Shown: positions 31,199 to 44,199 of the stretch, piece by piece
How positions within the stretch are numbered: position 1 is the first letter of the stretch
Layout: each line of letters starts with the position of its first letter
Origin: Ascarosepion bandense
Taxonomy: Eukaryota > Mollusca > Cephalopoda > Sepiida > Sepiidae
Direction: 5' to 3'
DNA: 64,000 nucleotides
Assembly (NCBI GenBank): GCA_037127315.1
Contig: JBBBDQ010001187.1
Span: 900,001 to 964,000, forward strand
The notes under the pieces: generated by a model
What the model saw: the letters and a program-made list of their open reading frames with translations, nothing else
Databases searched by the model: none
What the model was told of the DNA's origin: nothing
Translations under genes and position numbers: made by a program

Positions 31199-31640
31199 CC
31201 TTGGAATTTGGTAAGGTAAATTCCAATAGAGACTAACTTCAAAGAGAACTTAATGTTAAAATTTATCGTTAAATTTAACGGAGTAATAAAATCAAGAAAC
31301 AAAAGTTAAATATTTATTACAAATAATGGCAATAATATATTTCGCGGATTCAGCCGCTCGTCAGACCAAATTCATGCAACAATGTTTCAAATAACATCAG
31401 GACGAATCAAGTGAAATAGAAAAAAAAAGGAAAAAAAAGGAAAGAAAAAATTAAAAGAAGATAAAAGAGAAAGAAAAGGAGAAGAAAACAATAAGGGGAA
31501 AATGTTTAACTTAACGTATTAGAACATAGCTTCGCGCAGCGTCTTTGATCTAGATTAATAAAGAACCTTCATTAATGAGAAAAATGAATTTTGACCTGAG
31601 TTGCCTGTTTTTTTTTTTAGATTTATGACGTTAAAACTAA
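31199..31640 (-). mobile_element. PLE-terminal-like element next to the satellite
   Basis: Contains the hammerhead core at 31364-31340 and, on its other side, a purine-rich A/G tract (31415-31500) also seen beside the 61.2 kb ribozyme. No coding remains. It borders the 28-bp array directly. Confidence 0.5.
31340..31373 (-). ncRNA. Hammerhead core with 4-bp GC stem II
   Basis: Minus RNA: CUGACGA, stem II GCGG-CUGAAU-CCGC, GAAA. The base of stem I (GAAUUUGGU, from 31373-31365) has a perfect 9-bp partner ACCAAAUUC encoded at 31212-31204. Stem III would then be a 125-nt extension, which I could not fold by eye. Confidence 0.6.
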
Positions 31641-31646
31641 AAGAGA

Positions 31647-34600
31647 ATCTATAAGTTGCGGCTTTGCTCACAGAACCTATAAGTTGCGGCTTTGCTCACA
31701 GAACCTATAAGTTGCGGCTTTGATCACAGAACCTATAAGTTGCGGCTTTGCTCACAGAACCTATAAGTTGCGGCTTTGCTCACAGAACCTATAAGTTGCG
31801 GCTTTGCTCACAGAACCTATAAGTTGCGGCTTTGCTCACAGAACCTATAAGTTGCGGCTTTGCTCACAGAACCTATAATTTGCGGCTTTGCTCACAGAAC
31901 CTATAAGTTGCGGCTTTGCTCACAGAACCTATAAGTTGCGGCTTTGGTCACAGAACCTATAAGTTGCGGCTTTGGTCACAGAACCTATAAGTTGCGGCTT
32001 TACTCAAAGAACCTATAAGTTGCGGCTTTGGTCACAGAACCTATAATTTGCGGCTTTGGTCACAGAAGCAATAAGTTGCGGCTTTGGTCACAGAACCTAA
32101 AAGTTGCGGCTTTGCTCACAGAACCTATAAGTTGCGGCTTTGGTCACAGAACCTATAAGTTGCGGCTTTGCTCACAAACCAATAAGTTGCGGCTTTGGTC
32201 ACATAACCTATGAGTTGCGGCTTTGGTCACAGAACCTATAAGTTGCGGCTTTACTAAAAGAAACTATAAGTTGCGGCTTTGATCACAGAACCTATAAGTT
32301 GCGGCCTTGCTCACAAAACCTATAAGTTGCGGCTTTGGTCACAGAAGCAATAAGTTGCGGCTTTGCTCACAGAACATATAAGTTGCGGCTTTGGTCACAG
32401 AACCTATAAGTTGCGTCTTTGCTGACAGAACCTATAAGTTGCGGCTTTGCTCACAGAACCTATAAGTTGCGGCTTTGGTCACAGAACCTATAAGTTGCGG
32501 CTTTGCTCACAGAACCTATAAGTTGCGGCTTTTGTCACAGAACCTATAAGTTGCGGCTTTGCTCACAAACCAATAAGTTGCGGCTTTGGTCACAGAACCT
32601 ATGAGTTGCGGCTTTGGTCACAGAACCTATAAGTTGCGGCTTTGCTAAAAGAACCTATAAGTTGCGGCTTTGGTCAAAGAACCTATAAGTTGCGGCTTTG
32701 CTCACAGAACCTATAAGTTGCGGCTTTGGTCACAGAACCTATAAGTTGCGGCTTTGCTAAAAGAACCTATAAGTTGCGGCTTTGATCACGGAACTTATAA
32801 GTTGCGGCTTTGCTCACAGAACCTATAAGTTGCGGCTTTGCTCACAGAACCTATAAGTTGCGGCTTTGCTCGCAGAACCTATAAGTTGCGGATTTGCTCA
32901 CAGAACCTATAAGTTGCGGCTTTGCTCACAGAACCTATAAGTTGCGGCTTTGCTCGCAGAACCTATAAGTTGCAGATTTGCTCACAGAACCTATAAGTTG
33001 CGGCTTTGCTAAAAGAACCTATAAGTTGCGGCTTTGCTCACAGAACATATAATTTGCGGCTTTGCTCACAGAACCTATAAGTTGCGGCTTTTGTCACAGA
33101 ACCTATAAGTTGCGGCTTTGCTCACAAACCAATAAGTTGCGGCTTTGGTCACAGAACCTATGAGTTGCGGCTTTGGTCACAGAACCTATAAGTTGCGGCT
33201 TTGCTAAAAGAACCTATAAGTTGCGGCTTTGGTCAAAGAACCTATAAGTTGCGGCTTTGCTCACAGAACCTATAAGTTGCGGCTTTGGTCACAGAACCTA
33301 TAAGTTGCGGCTTTGCTAAAAGAACCTATAAGTTGCGGCTTTGATCACGGAACTTATGAGTTGCGGCTTTGCTCACAGAACCTATAAGTTGCGGCTTTGC
33401 TCACAGAACCTATAAGTTGCGGCTTTGCTCGCAGAACCTATAAGTTGCGGCTTTGCTCACAGAACCTATAAGTTGCGGCTTTGCTCGCAGAACCTATAAG
33501 TTGCAGATTTGCTCACAGAACCTATAAGTTGCGGCTTTGCTAAAAGAACCTATAAGTTGCGGCTTTGCTCACAGAACATATAATTTGCGGCTTTGCTCAC
33601 AGAACCTATAAGTTGCGGCTTTGCTCGCAGAACCTAGAAGTTGCGGATTTGCTCACAGAACCTATAAGTTGCAGCTTTGCTCACAGAACCTATAAGTTCC
33701 GGATTTGCTCACAGAATCTATAAGTTGCGGATTTGCTCACAGAACCTATAAGTTGCGGCTTTGGTCACATAACCTATAAGTTGCGGCTTTGGTCACATAA
33801 CCTATAAGATGCGGCTTTGGTCACAGAACCTATAAGTTGCGGCTTTGGTCACAGAACCTATAAGTTGCGGCTTTGGTCACAGAACCTATAAGTTGCGGCT
33901 TTGGTCACAGAACCTAAAAGTTGCAGCTTTGGTCACAGAACCTATAAGCTGCGGCTTTGCTCACAGAACCTAAAAGTTGCGGCTTTGCTCACAGAACCTA
34001 TAAGTTGCGGCTTTGGTCACAGAACCTATAAGTTGCGGCTTTACTCAAAGAACCTATAAGTTGCGGCTTTGGTCACAGAACCTATAATTTGCGGCTTTGG
34101 TCACAGAAGCAATAAGTTGCGGCTTTGGTCACAGAACCTATAAGTTGCGGCTTTGCTCACAGAACCTATAAGTTGCGGCTTTGGTCACAGAACCTATAAG
34201 TTGCGGCTTTGCTCACAAACCAATAAGTTGCGGCTTTGGTCACAGAACCTATGAGTTGCGGCTTTGGTCACAGAACCTATAAGTTGCGGCTTTGCTAAAA
34301 GAAACTATAAGTTACGGCTTTGATCACAGAACCTATAAGTTGCGGCCTTGCTCACAAAACCTATAAGTTGCGGCTTTGGTCACAGAAGCAATAAGTTGCG
34401 GCTTTGCTCACAGAACATATAAGTTGCGGCTTTGGTCACAGAACCTATAAGTTGCGTCTTTGCTGACAGAACCTATAAGTTGCGGCTTTGCTCACAGAAC
34501 CTATAAGTTGCGGCTTTGGTCACATAACCTATAAGTTGCGGCTTTGGTCACAGAAGCAATAAGTTGCGGCTTTGGTCACAGAACCTATAAGTTGCGGCTT

Positions 34601-37600
34601 TGCTCACAGAACCTATAAGTTGCGGCTTTTGTCACAGAACCTATAAGTTGCGGCTTTGCTCACAAACCAATAAGTTGCGGCTTTGGTCACAGAACCTATG
34701 AGTTGCGGCTTTGGTCACAGAACCTATAAGTTGCGGCTTTGCTAAAAGAACCTATAAGTTGCGGCTTTGGTCACAGAACCTATAAGTTGCGGCTTTGCTC
34801 ACAGAACCTATAAGTTGCGGCTTTGGTCACAGAACCTATAAGTTGCGGCTTTGCTCGCAGAACCTATAAGTTCCGGATTTGCTCACAGAACCTATAAGTT
34901 GCGGCTTTGCTCACAGAACCTATAAGTTGCGGCTTTGCTCGCAGAACCTATAAGTTGCAGATTTGCTCACAGAACCTATAAGTTGCGGCTTTGCTAAAAG
35001 AACCTATAAGTTGCGGCTTTGCTCACAGAACCTATAAGTTGCGGCTTTGCTCACAGAACCTATAAGTTGCGGCTTTGCTCGCAGAACCTATAAGTTGCGG
35101 ATTTGCTCACAGAACCTATAAGTTGCGGATTTGCTCACAGAACCTATAAGTTCCGGATTTGCTCACAGAATCTATAAGTTGCGGATTTGCTCACAGAACC
35201 TATAAGTTGCGGCTTTGGTCAGATAACCTATAAGTTGCGGCTTTGGTCACATAACCTATAAGATGCGGCTTTGGTCACAGAACCTATAAGTTGCGGCTTT
35301 GGTCACAGAACCTAAAAGTTGCAGCTTTGGTCACAGAACCTATAAGCTGCGGCTTTGCTCACAGAACCTATAAGTTGCGGCTTTGCTCACAGAACCTATA
35401 AGTTGCGGCTTTGGTCACAGAACCTATAAGTTGCGGCTTTGCTCACATAACCTATAAGTTGCGGCTTTGCTCACAGAAACTATAAGTTGCGGCTTTGCTC
35501 ACAGAACCTATAATTTGCGGCTTTGGTCACAGAACCTATAAGTTGCGGCTTTGGTCACATAACCTATAAGTTGCGGCTTTGCTCACAGAACCTATAAGTT
35601 GCGGCTTTGCTCGCAGAACCTATAAGTTGCGGCTTTGCTCACAGAACCTATAAGTTGCGGCTTTGCTCACAGAACCTATAAGTTGCGGCTTTGGTCACAG
35701 AACCTATAAGTTGCGGCTTTGCTCACATAACCTATAAGTTGCGGCTTTGCTCACAGAACCTATAAGTTTCGGATTTGCTAACAGAACCTATAATTTGCGG
35801 CTTTGGTCACAGAAGCAATAAGTTGCGGCTTTGGTCACATAACCTATAAGTTGCGGCTTTGCTCACAGAACCTATAAGTTGCGGCTTTGCTCGCAGAACC
35901 TATAAGTTGCGGATTTGCTCACAGAACCTATAAGTTGCGGCTTTGCTCACAGAACCTATAAGTTGCGGCTTTGGTCACAGAACTTATAAGTTGCGGCTTT
36001 GCTCACAGAACCTATAAGTTGCGGCTTTGGTCACAGAACCTATAAGTTGCGGCTTTGCTAAAAGATCCTATAAGTTCCGGCTTTGATCACAGAATCTATA
36101 AGTTGCGGCTTTGGTCACATAACCTATAAGTTTCGGATTTGCTCACAGAATCTATAAGTTGCGGATTTGCTCACAGAACCTATAAGTTGCGGATTTGCTC
36201 ACAGAACCTATAATTTGCGGCTTTGGTCTCATAACCTATAAGTTGCGGCTTTGCTCACAGAACCTATAAGTTGCGGCTTTGGTCACAGAACCTATAAGTT
36301 GCGGCTTTGCTCACATAACCTATAAGTTGCGGCTTTGCTCACAGAACCTATAAGTTGCGGCTTTGGTCACATAACCTATAAGTTGCGGCTTTGCTCACAG
36401 AACCTATAAATTGCGGCTTTGGTCACATAACCTATAAGTTGCGGCTTTGGTCACAGAACCTATCAGCTGCGGCTTTGCTCACATAACCTATAAGCTGCGG
36501 CTTTGCTCACAGAACCTATAATTTGCGGCTTTGGTCACATAATCTATAAATTGCGGCTTTGGTCACAGAACCTATAAGTTGCGGCTTTGCTCACAGAACC
36601 TATAAATTGCGGCTTTGGTCACATAACCTATAGGATGCGGCTTTGGTCACAGAACCTATAAGTTGCGGCTTTGCTCACAGAACCTGTAAGTTGCGGCTTT
36701 GGTCACAGAACCTATAAGTTGCGGCTTTGCTCACAGAACCCTATAAGTTGCGGCTTTGATCAAAGGACCTATCAGTTGCGGCTTTGCTCACAGAACCTAT
36801 AAGTTGCGGTTTTGCTCACAGAACCTATAAGTTGCGGCTTTGGTCACAGAACCTATAAGTTGCGGCTTTGGTCACAGAACCTATAAGTTGCGGCTTTGGT
36901 CACAGAACCTATAATTTGCGGCTTCGGTCAAAGAACCTATAAGTTGCGGCTTTGCTCACAGAACCTATAAGTTGCGGCTTTGCTCAGAGAACCTATAAGT
37001 TGCGGCTTTGCTCACAGAACCTATAAGTTGCGGCTTTGCTCACAGAACCTATAAGTTTCGGCTTTGCTCACAGAACCTATAAGTTGCGGCTTTGCTCACA
37101 GAACCTATAAGTTGCGGCTTTGGTCACATAACCTATAAGTTGCGGCTTTGCTCACAGAACCTATAAGTTGCGGCTTTGGTCACATAACCTATAAGTTGCG
37201 GCTTTGCTCAGATAACCTATAAGTTGCGGCTTTGGTCACAGAACCTCTAAGTTGCGGCTTTGGTCACAGAAGCAATAAGTTGCGGCATTGGTCACATAAC
37301 CTATAAGTTGCGGCTTTGCTCACATAAACTATAAGTTGCGGCTTTGCTCACAGAACCTATAATTTGCGGCTTTGGTCACAGAAGCAATAAGTTGCGGCTT
37401 TGCTCACAGAACCTATAAGTTGCGGCTTTGGTCACATAACCTATAAGTTGCGGCTTTGCTCACAGAACCTATAAGTTGCGGCCTTGGTCACAGAAGCAAT
37501 AAGTTGCGGCTTTGCTCACATAACCTATAAGTTGCGGCTTTGGTCACAGAACCTATAAGTTGCGGCTTTGGTCAAAGAACCTATAAGTTGCGGCTTTGCT

Positions 37601-40300
37601 CACAGAACCTATAAGTTGCGGCTTTGCTCGCAGAACCAATAAGTTGCGGCTTTGGTCACAGAAGCAATAAGTTGCGGCTTTGGTCACAGAAGCAATAAGT
37701 TGCGGCTTTGGTCTCGGAACCTATAAATTGCGGCTTTGCTCACAGAACCTATAAGTTGCGGCCTTGGTCACAGAAGCAATAAGTTGCGGCTTTGGTCACT
37801 TAAGCAATAAGTTGCGGCTTTGGTCACAGAAGCAATAACTTGCGGCTTTGGACACATAACCTATAAGTTGCGGCTTTGGTCCCATAACCTATAAGTTGCG
37901 GCTTTGCTAACAGAACCTATAAGTTGCGGCTTTGGTCACAGAACCTATAAGTTGCGGCTTTGCTAAAAGATCCTATAAGTTGCGGCTTTGATCACAGAAT
38001 CTACAAGTTGCGGCTTTGGTCACATAACCTATAAGTTTCGGATTTGCTCACAGAATCTATAAGTTGCGGATTTGCTCACAGAACCTATAAGTTGCGGATT
38101 TGCTCACAGAACCTATAAGTTGCGGCTTTGGTCACATAACCTATAAGTTGCGGCTTTGCTCACAGAACCTATAAGTTGCGGCTTTTGTCACAGAACCTAT
38201 AAGTTGCGGCTTTGCTCACATAACCTACAAGTTGCGGCTTTGCTCACAGAACCTATAAGTTGCGGCTTTGGTCACATAACCTATAAGTTGCGGCTTTGCT
38301 CACAGAACCTATAAATTGCGGCTTTGGTCACATAACCTATAAGTTGCGGCTTTGGTCACAGAACCTATCAGCTGCGGCTTTGCTCACATAACCTATAAGC
38401 TGCGGCTTTGCTCACAGAACCTATAATTTGCGGCTTTGGTCACATAATCTATAAATTGCGGCTTTGGTCACAGAACCTATAAGTTGCGGCTTTGCTCACA
38501 GAACCTATAAATTGCGGCTTTGGTCACATAACCTATAGGATGCGGCTTTGGTCACAGAACCTATAAGTTGCGGCTTTGCTCACAGAACCTGTAAGTTGCG
38601 GCTTTGGTCACCGAACCTATAAGTTGCGGCTTTGCTAACAGACCCTATAAGTTGCGGCTTTGATCAAAGGACATATCAGTTGCTGCTTTGCTCACAGAAC
38701 CTATAAGTTGCGGCTTTGCTCACAGAACCTATAAGTTGCGGCTTTGGTCACAGAACCTATAAGTTGCGGCTTTGGTCACAGAACCTATAAGTTGCGGCTT
38801 TGGTCACAGAACCTATAATTTGCGGCTTCGGTCAAAGAACCTATAAGTTGCGGCTTTGCTCACAGAACCTATAAGTTCGGCTTTGCTCAGAGAACCTATA
38901 AGTTGCGGCTTTGCTCACAGAACCTATAAGTTGCGGCTTTGGTCACAGAACCTATAAGTTTCGGCTTTGCTCACAGAACCTATAAGTTGCGGCTTTGGCT
39001 CACAGAACCTATAAGTTGCGGCTTTGGTCACATAACCTATAAAGTTGCGGCTTTGCTCACAGAACCAATAAGTTGCGGCTTTGGTCACATAACCTATAAG
39101 TTGCGGCTTTGCTCACAGAACCTATAAATTTGCGGCTTTGGTCACAGAAGCAATAAGTTGCGGCTTTGCTCACATAACCTATAAGTTGCGGCTTTGCTCA
39201 CAGAACCTATAAGTTTGCGGCTTTGGTCACAGAACCAATAAGTTGCGGCTTTGGTCACATAACCTATAAGTTGCGGCTTTGGTCACAGAACCTATAAGTT
39301 GCGGCTTTGCTCACAGAACCTATAAGTTGCGGCTTTGCTCACACAACCTATAAGTTGCGGCTTTGGTCACAGAACCTAATAAGTTGCGGCTTTGGTCACA
39401 GAACCAATAAGTTGCGGCTTTGGCTCACAGAACCTAATAAGTTGCGGCTTTGGTCGCGGAACCAATAAGTTGCGGCTTTGGTCACAGAAGCCAATAAGTT
39501 GCGGCTTTGGTCACAGAAGCAATAAGTTGCGGCTTTGGTCTCGGAACCAAATTGCGGCTTTGCTCACAGAACCTATAAGTTGCGGCTTTGCTCACAGAAC
39601 CTATAAGTTGCGGCTTTGCTCACACAACCTATAAGTTGCGGCTTTGGTCACAGAACCTATAAGTTGCGGCTTTGGTCACATAACCTATAAGTTGCGGCTT
39701 TGCTCACAGAACCTATAAGTTGCGGCTTTGCTCGCAGAACCAATAAGTTGCGGCTTTGGTCACAGAAGCAATAAGTTGCCGCTTTGGTCACAGAACCTAT
39801 AAGTTGCGGCTTTGGTCACAGAACCTATAAGTTGCGGCTTTGGTCACAGAACCTATAAGTTGCGGCTTTGCTCACAGAAGCTATAAGTTGCGGCTTTGGT
39901 CACAGAACCTATAAGTTGCGGCTTTGGTCACAGAACCTATAAGTTGCGGCTTTGCTCACAGAACCTATAAGTTGCGGCTTTGCTCACAGAACCTATAAGT
40001 TGCGGCTTTACTCACAGAACCTATAAGTTGCGGCTTTGGTCACAGAAGCAATAAGTTGCGGCTTTGGTCACAGAAGCAATAAGTTGCGGCTTTGGTCTCG
40101 GAACCTATAAATTGCGGCTTTGCTCACAGAACCTATAAGTTGCGGCTTTGGTCACAGAAGCAATAAGTTGCGGCTTTGGTCACAGAAGCAATAAGTTGCG
40201 GCTTTGGTCACAGAAGCAATAAGTTGCGGCTTTGGTCACAGAAGCAATAAGTTGCGGCTTTGGTCACAGAACCTATAAGTTGCGGCTTCGCTCACAGAAT
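31647..40300. repeat. 28-bp satellite array, about 309 copies
   Basis: Head-to-tail 28-bp unit, consensus CCTATAAGTTGCGGCTTTG followed by CTCACAGAA. Common variants: the CTCAC/GTCAC alternation, GAAGCAATAAG for GAACCTATAAG, TAACC for GAACC, CTAAAAG for CTCACAG, and a shortened CACAAACCAATAAG. Longer-period duplications are visible: about 560 bp (32531 vs 33090), 2041 bp (32001 vs 34042) and about 1.9 kb (36056-37050 vs 37970-38950). The right third is rich in the GAAGCAATAAG variant. Frames inside it are translation artefacts. No centromere or telomere assignment can be made. Confidence 0.97.
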
Positions 40301-41515
40301 CAAAAAGATAATTAAAAATAAAAAGGAAAATAAAAACCAAATAAGTGAGACGAAATATAAGCTTGACAAGAATATATTAAAAAACGGAAGGTTAGTATAT
40401 AATATAATTAAATTACATGACCAATAAAAAGAAAGAAAACTATTTAAAGCAATTTTAATTTTAGGTTAATTATTAGGAAATTAAATTTTATTTAAATGTA
40501 TGACGGCATTAATACCATCAGGTTAAACATAACTTGAATGAAAAATAAAACAGAGAAAAAGAAGGAAAACAGATTTTAGAACGAGAAGTTATCATCCAAT
40601 GTAATGTCCTGATATGGCAAATAGGAAGAAGTAAACAACTGTATAGAAGAATTTGGGTTAAAAACGTATATCCATGCCGTTTTTTCTGATTTATAACTAA
40701 TATAAGTTAGAACATGTAGAAAACGAAAACTACTATAAAGATTGTATATCTTGTTTTGACATTGAAAGAAAAATGTCTTTCATGTAGCTAACAATGATGG
40801 TAATAAAAAAATTTATTTAAAAAAAATAATTATAAAAAAAACAATTCCCTTCATCTTTTTAAGAAGATTGTTCCCTATAGGAGGTAAAATATATTAAAAA
40901 AGAAAGAAAGGATGAAGAAAAGAGGAAAAAAAATACGATGCGGAATCAAGAAAATGAAAAAGGAAAAGGAAAGAGACAGAAGAAATAGAAAGTGAAGAGA
41001 AAAATAAGTGCGAAAATGTAAAGAGGGAAGAGCCAATGAAAATGACTAAAAGAGTGAAATTTGAGATTTGGAACGGAAATGGATTTCAGACAGATATTGA
41101 CATACGTTACAATGTTGGGGCTCAAATCTTTTGGCGTTCGTTAAAAAAAAATTGATATACAAACAGAAATATCATTCATAAAACGTAAAGGATATTTAAA
41201 ATAAACAGAGGAAGATGTAAAATCATTAGACCTAATATTAAAAATTAGAACGAAAATAATATAAAATGAATTAGATAAAATAAACATAAATAAAATAAAT
41301 TAAATTAAATGAGATAAATAAATAAAAAATAAATTATTATAAAAAAATTGGAACACTCTAACACTTAGTTATAGTTGCCCTAATAATTTAAAAAAAGTAA
41401 TTTATTTAGATTACATAACAATAAAATATTGAAATTATATAACAATAACAATATATAACAATAATAGTTATTCTACTACTGATCTTAATTTGTCGCATAG
41501 TAGCTGTTGTGACCT
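40301..41515. other. Very A-rich DNA, no gene
   Basis: Begins abruptly at the array edge. Contains A/G-rich tracts (40830-41020) but no recognised repeat family. Confidence 0.45.
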
Positions 41516-41517
41516 GT

Positions 41518-41741
41518 TAGGGCCAGGAAGAAAGACACAAAAAGAAGAAGGTAGGTTGAACTAGTGTATTGGAATACCAGAACATATATACAAAATCAGA
41601 GTATTATTAGTCAGCAGATAGAAGTTTCCGTCCGAAATATCAAGTTACACTGCGTCTCGACTGCTTCCCAGGAAGTTACGCAGGTTAATATTTATGAAGG
41701 ATGAAGCGTTTATTCTAATGTAGATAGGGCACCATAACAAT
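41518..41741 (-). mobile_element. Possible solo LTR
   Basis: Minus strand starts TGTTATGGTGCCCTATC and ends GGCCCTAACA, giving TG...CA termini. TGGTCACAACAGC-like sequence just beyond could be a primer-binding site. No target duplication was found. Confidence 0.3.
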
Positions 41742-42054
41742 TGTAGAAATCCCGTCTAATGCCCTTTATCTTACTATCTCTTGTCTATATATGTTCTATC
41801 TTATCAGTAGAAAATCCAAGTATTACTGACGTTTATATTGGAAATGCAATGAACTATTTTAAAAATCGTTTATACAATAATCTTTCATCTTTTAAGAATA
41901 AGAACAAACGAAATATGACCTCATTGTAAAATATTTTTAGAGGTTTCTAGAAACGCCTAAAGTTAAATGGGTAATTCTCAAACAAGCTAGAATATCTAGA
42001 TTGATGAACAAACCATGTTCTCTGTGCCTAGAGAAAATAAAAATTATAAGTTAT

Positions 42055-42265
42055 TGTAACCAAGTAAATCTTTTAAGAAATAACAAACATGTGTTATAGA
42101 ACTATTGTTTATTTAACAGTAAGTACAACAAAAGAGTATTTCACGGCTAGTGCGTGTGTCGGTTGTCCAGCGTTCAATCAGTTGGACTGTTTCCCCAAGG
42201 CCTCCTCTCCCACTAAACTTATAGTAGGCGGAAGAGTCCAAGATTTTTACAGGGAAGACACCACA
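42055..42265 (-). mobile_element. Candidate 3' LTR of the gypsy-type relic
   Basis: Minus strand: purine tract GAAAAGTAGGGGG (about 42281-42269) precedes TGTGGTGTCTTCCCTG. The LTR contains TTAAATAAACAATAG (AATAAA-type signal) and ends GGTTACA at 42055. Order pol C-terminus, polypurine tract, LTR is the expected one. Confidence 0.55.
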
Positions 42266-42582
42266 ACCCCCTACTTTTCAGCATGATTCTGTTTGGAGTT
42301 GTTGTTTTTTATATATATATAATTACAACAAAATACATAATATTCAACCAAAAAACGTTAGAAACAACCACATTGAAAAACCTATATACAGGAATTACGT
42401 ACACAGTCTTTCTTTAGTTTTACGATAAACATTGTACGTGTTAACAGCAGTCACTTTTATTAAGGTATTTACTCATTATTTCAAAATTTAGATAGGTTTA
42501 ATGAGAAATGTTAATAATTTTCAATAAGCCAATGGACATTGCGCTTTTCTGGCAATTCAAATTTTATAAGTGAGAAGACACA

Positions 42583-42996
42583 TTATTTTCCTTTTTCTGT
42601 AAACCTGATAAGAAATGAAAGATAATCAATATTTTTTTTACTTTTACCGGTTAATTTCCGTAAATTTCCTTTTCCTTTTGGGTCATCTGGCACTGATTGC
42701 GGTATTGGAAAATCAAGCGTGTCAAACACGACGTCCATAGTGTCATCTTCTTTGAGATTCCTATGGACTACGCTTTCATATATTTTTCCAATTTGGTTTA
42801 CATGGCGTTTGTGTATAATAGTTGGTCCCTGAACCATGTAAATCATGTTACCAATTTGTCTGTCTATTGTTCCTATCTGCCAGTGAGCTTTACTCTTCCA
42901 CCAGACGAAAAAAAACTTTTCACCGATCTTAAAATCACTGAAATATTTATGGGTTAAATATAGGAAATTTTTTACCGATGCTTGTTTTGACGCCAT
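42583..42996 (-). pseudogene. Ty3/gypsy-type integrase C-terminus
   Basis: A 137-residue open frame. FKIGEKFFFVWWKSKAHWQI, GTIDRQIGNMIYMVQG and IIHKRHVNQIGKIYE match the SH3-like C-terminal domain of gypsy integrases (KIG-KV--R----WE-G-I---IG...Y-V-----HKRH-NQ-R). Then comes an acidic tail with FDTLDFPIPQ. The domain would bind viral-type cDNA ends for integration. The catalytic DDE core upstream is absent, so this is a truncated relic, with its 3' LTR 320 bases downstream. Confidence 0.75.
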
Positions 42997-42999
42997 TAC

Positions 43000-43735
43000 T
43001 AAAGATGAATTAAGCCATATTATGTTTACATGATTTTAGTGTATGTTTACCTTCTCTGCTATCATCAGATTATTCTAAACATGAATTTTCATTACTGTTT
43101 GCTTAAGCCTTAATATATTTAATTTTATTGTTATCAAAAATGCTTTATTACTAGAGTTAGAAGATAGTCTAAACTGAACAGATTTATAGATATTGTTTAG
43201 TCTTCTATGGTTGTGACTAGAAACTTTGTGGATATATTCGTGCTTGTGAGAATCTTTAGCATATGGCTTATATATTTTATTATTTAAATTGAAATTACGT
43301 TGTGATATTTGATAAATTTGGCGTTAGTGTTGGTAGTTTTTTCAGTTTTTGATCTTTCAAAAAACTTGGCCAGGTCTTAACTTGGTCTGTCAGTTTGTTT
43401 TAAGCTCTATTTCTTCGAACGGTTAATCCGCCGTCTCTATTTAATCCGGTATTTTTCATTTTGAAGAGAAAACTTCGTTTCTACAATAACAAAACTCCGA
43501 CCAATTCACAAGTCTCTGCCGAATCGTATGGACCCATAAAAATGGAAAAAAAATCTAGATTGCTTCTTTTGGCAGCCGTCACAAAATATGATACATTTTT
43601 GCATGATAATATTTAATTCATGCTCGCTAATTAGTAGTGGCTAAGTTTATAGCAGCTATTAATATATCTGCACTGACATATGCATAAAAATCGCAAATAT
43701 CAAACAAATATTTTATAGTATTTACATTATTCGGA
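43000..43735. other. No feature recognised
   Basis: AT-rich; no open frame of note. Confidence 0.4.
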
Positions 43736-43741
43736 TTATTG

Positions 43742-44190
43742 TTTTCATCTGTGTTGCCATTTATCCGACTTTTCGGCCGTTGTACGCTCCGGAATACTAG
43801 GAATTTTGAACCGAACCGTTTATTACAACCATTCGGGTATATCATTCTCATTCCTTGCGTAAAGCCTCGATTAGAAGTCATGAGTTATCTTCCTCTAACC
43901 CTGCAAGTTACTTGTTTCCCACTGCTGTAGCCTGTTATTGAACTCACAACTCTAAGAGTCAAGTCAAGAACTAACCAACGTCTACATCTACTGGGACAGG
44001 TGTCCTTAAGGACAAGAACAACTGAAATTCTGGGACTAATAAACCTAATGTCCAGTAAACCTTGAGGAATGAGGATTATATACCCCAGTGATAGTAATAA
44101 AGGTTTCGGTTTGCAGTTCCTAGCACTTGAAGAAGGCCGGAGCTTACAACGGCCGAAACGCCTTACAAATGGCAACAAAGATGAGGTCAA
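43742..44190. repeat. Inverted pair of PLE-terminal repeats
   Basis: The segment 44055-44190 (plus) recurs inverted at 43742-43875. Shared words include CGGCCGTTGTA, GCTCCGG, TATATCATTCTCATTCCT. The plus copy reads TTGAAGAAGGCCGG, loop, CGGCCGAAACGCC at 44125-44165: a hammerhead with good stem II (GGCCG/CGGCC) and GAAAC but a CTTGAAGA core with one extra T. The minus copy lacks that core. Confidence 0.6.
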
Positions 44191-44199
44191 TATTCCGAA

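Noticed and set aside
31647..40300. CRISPR-like appearance of the 28-bp repeats and several 60-80 residue frames inside the array
   Set aside because: There are no unique spacers; units are directly adjacent. Frames arise because the unit length drifts relative to the codon frame and contain only repeat-derived peptides.
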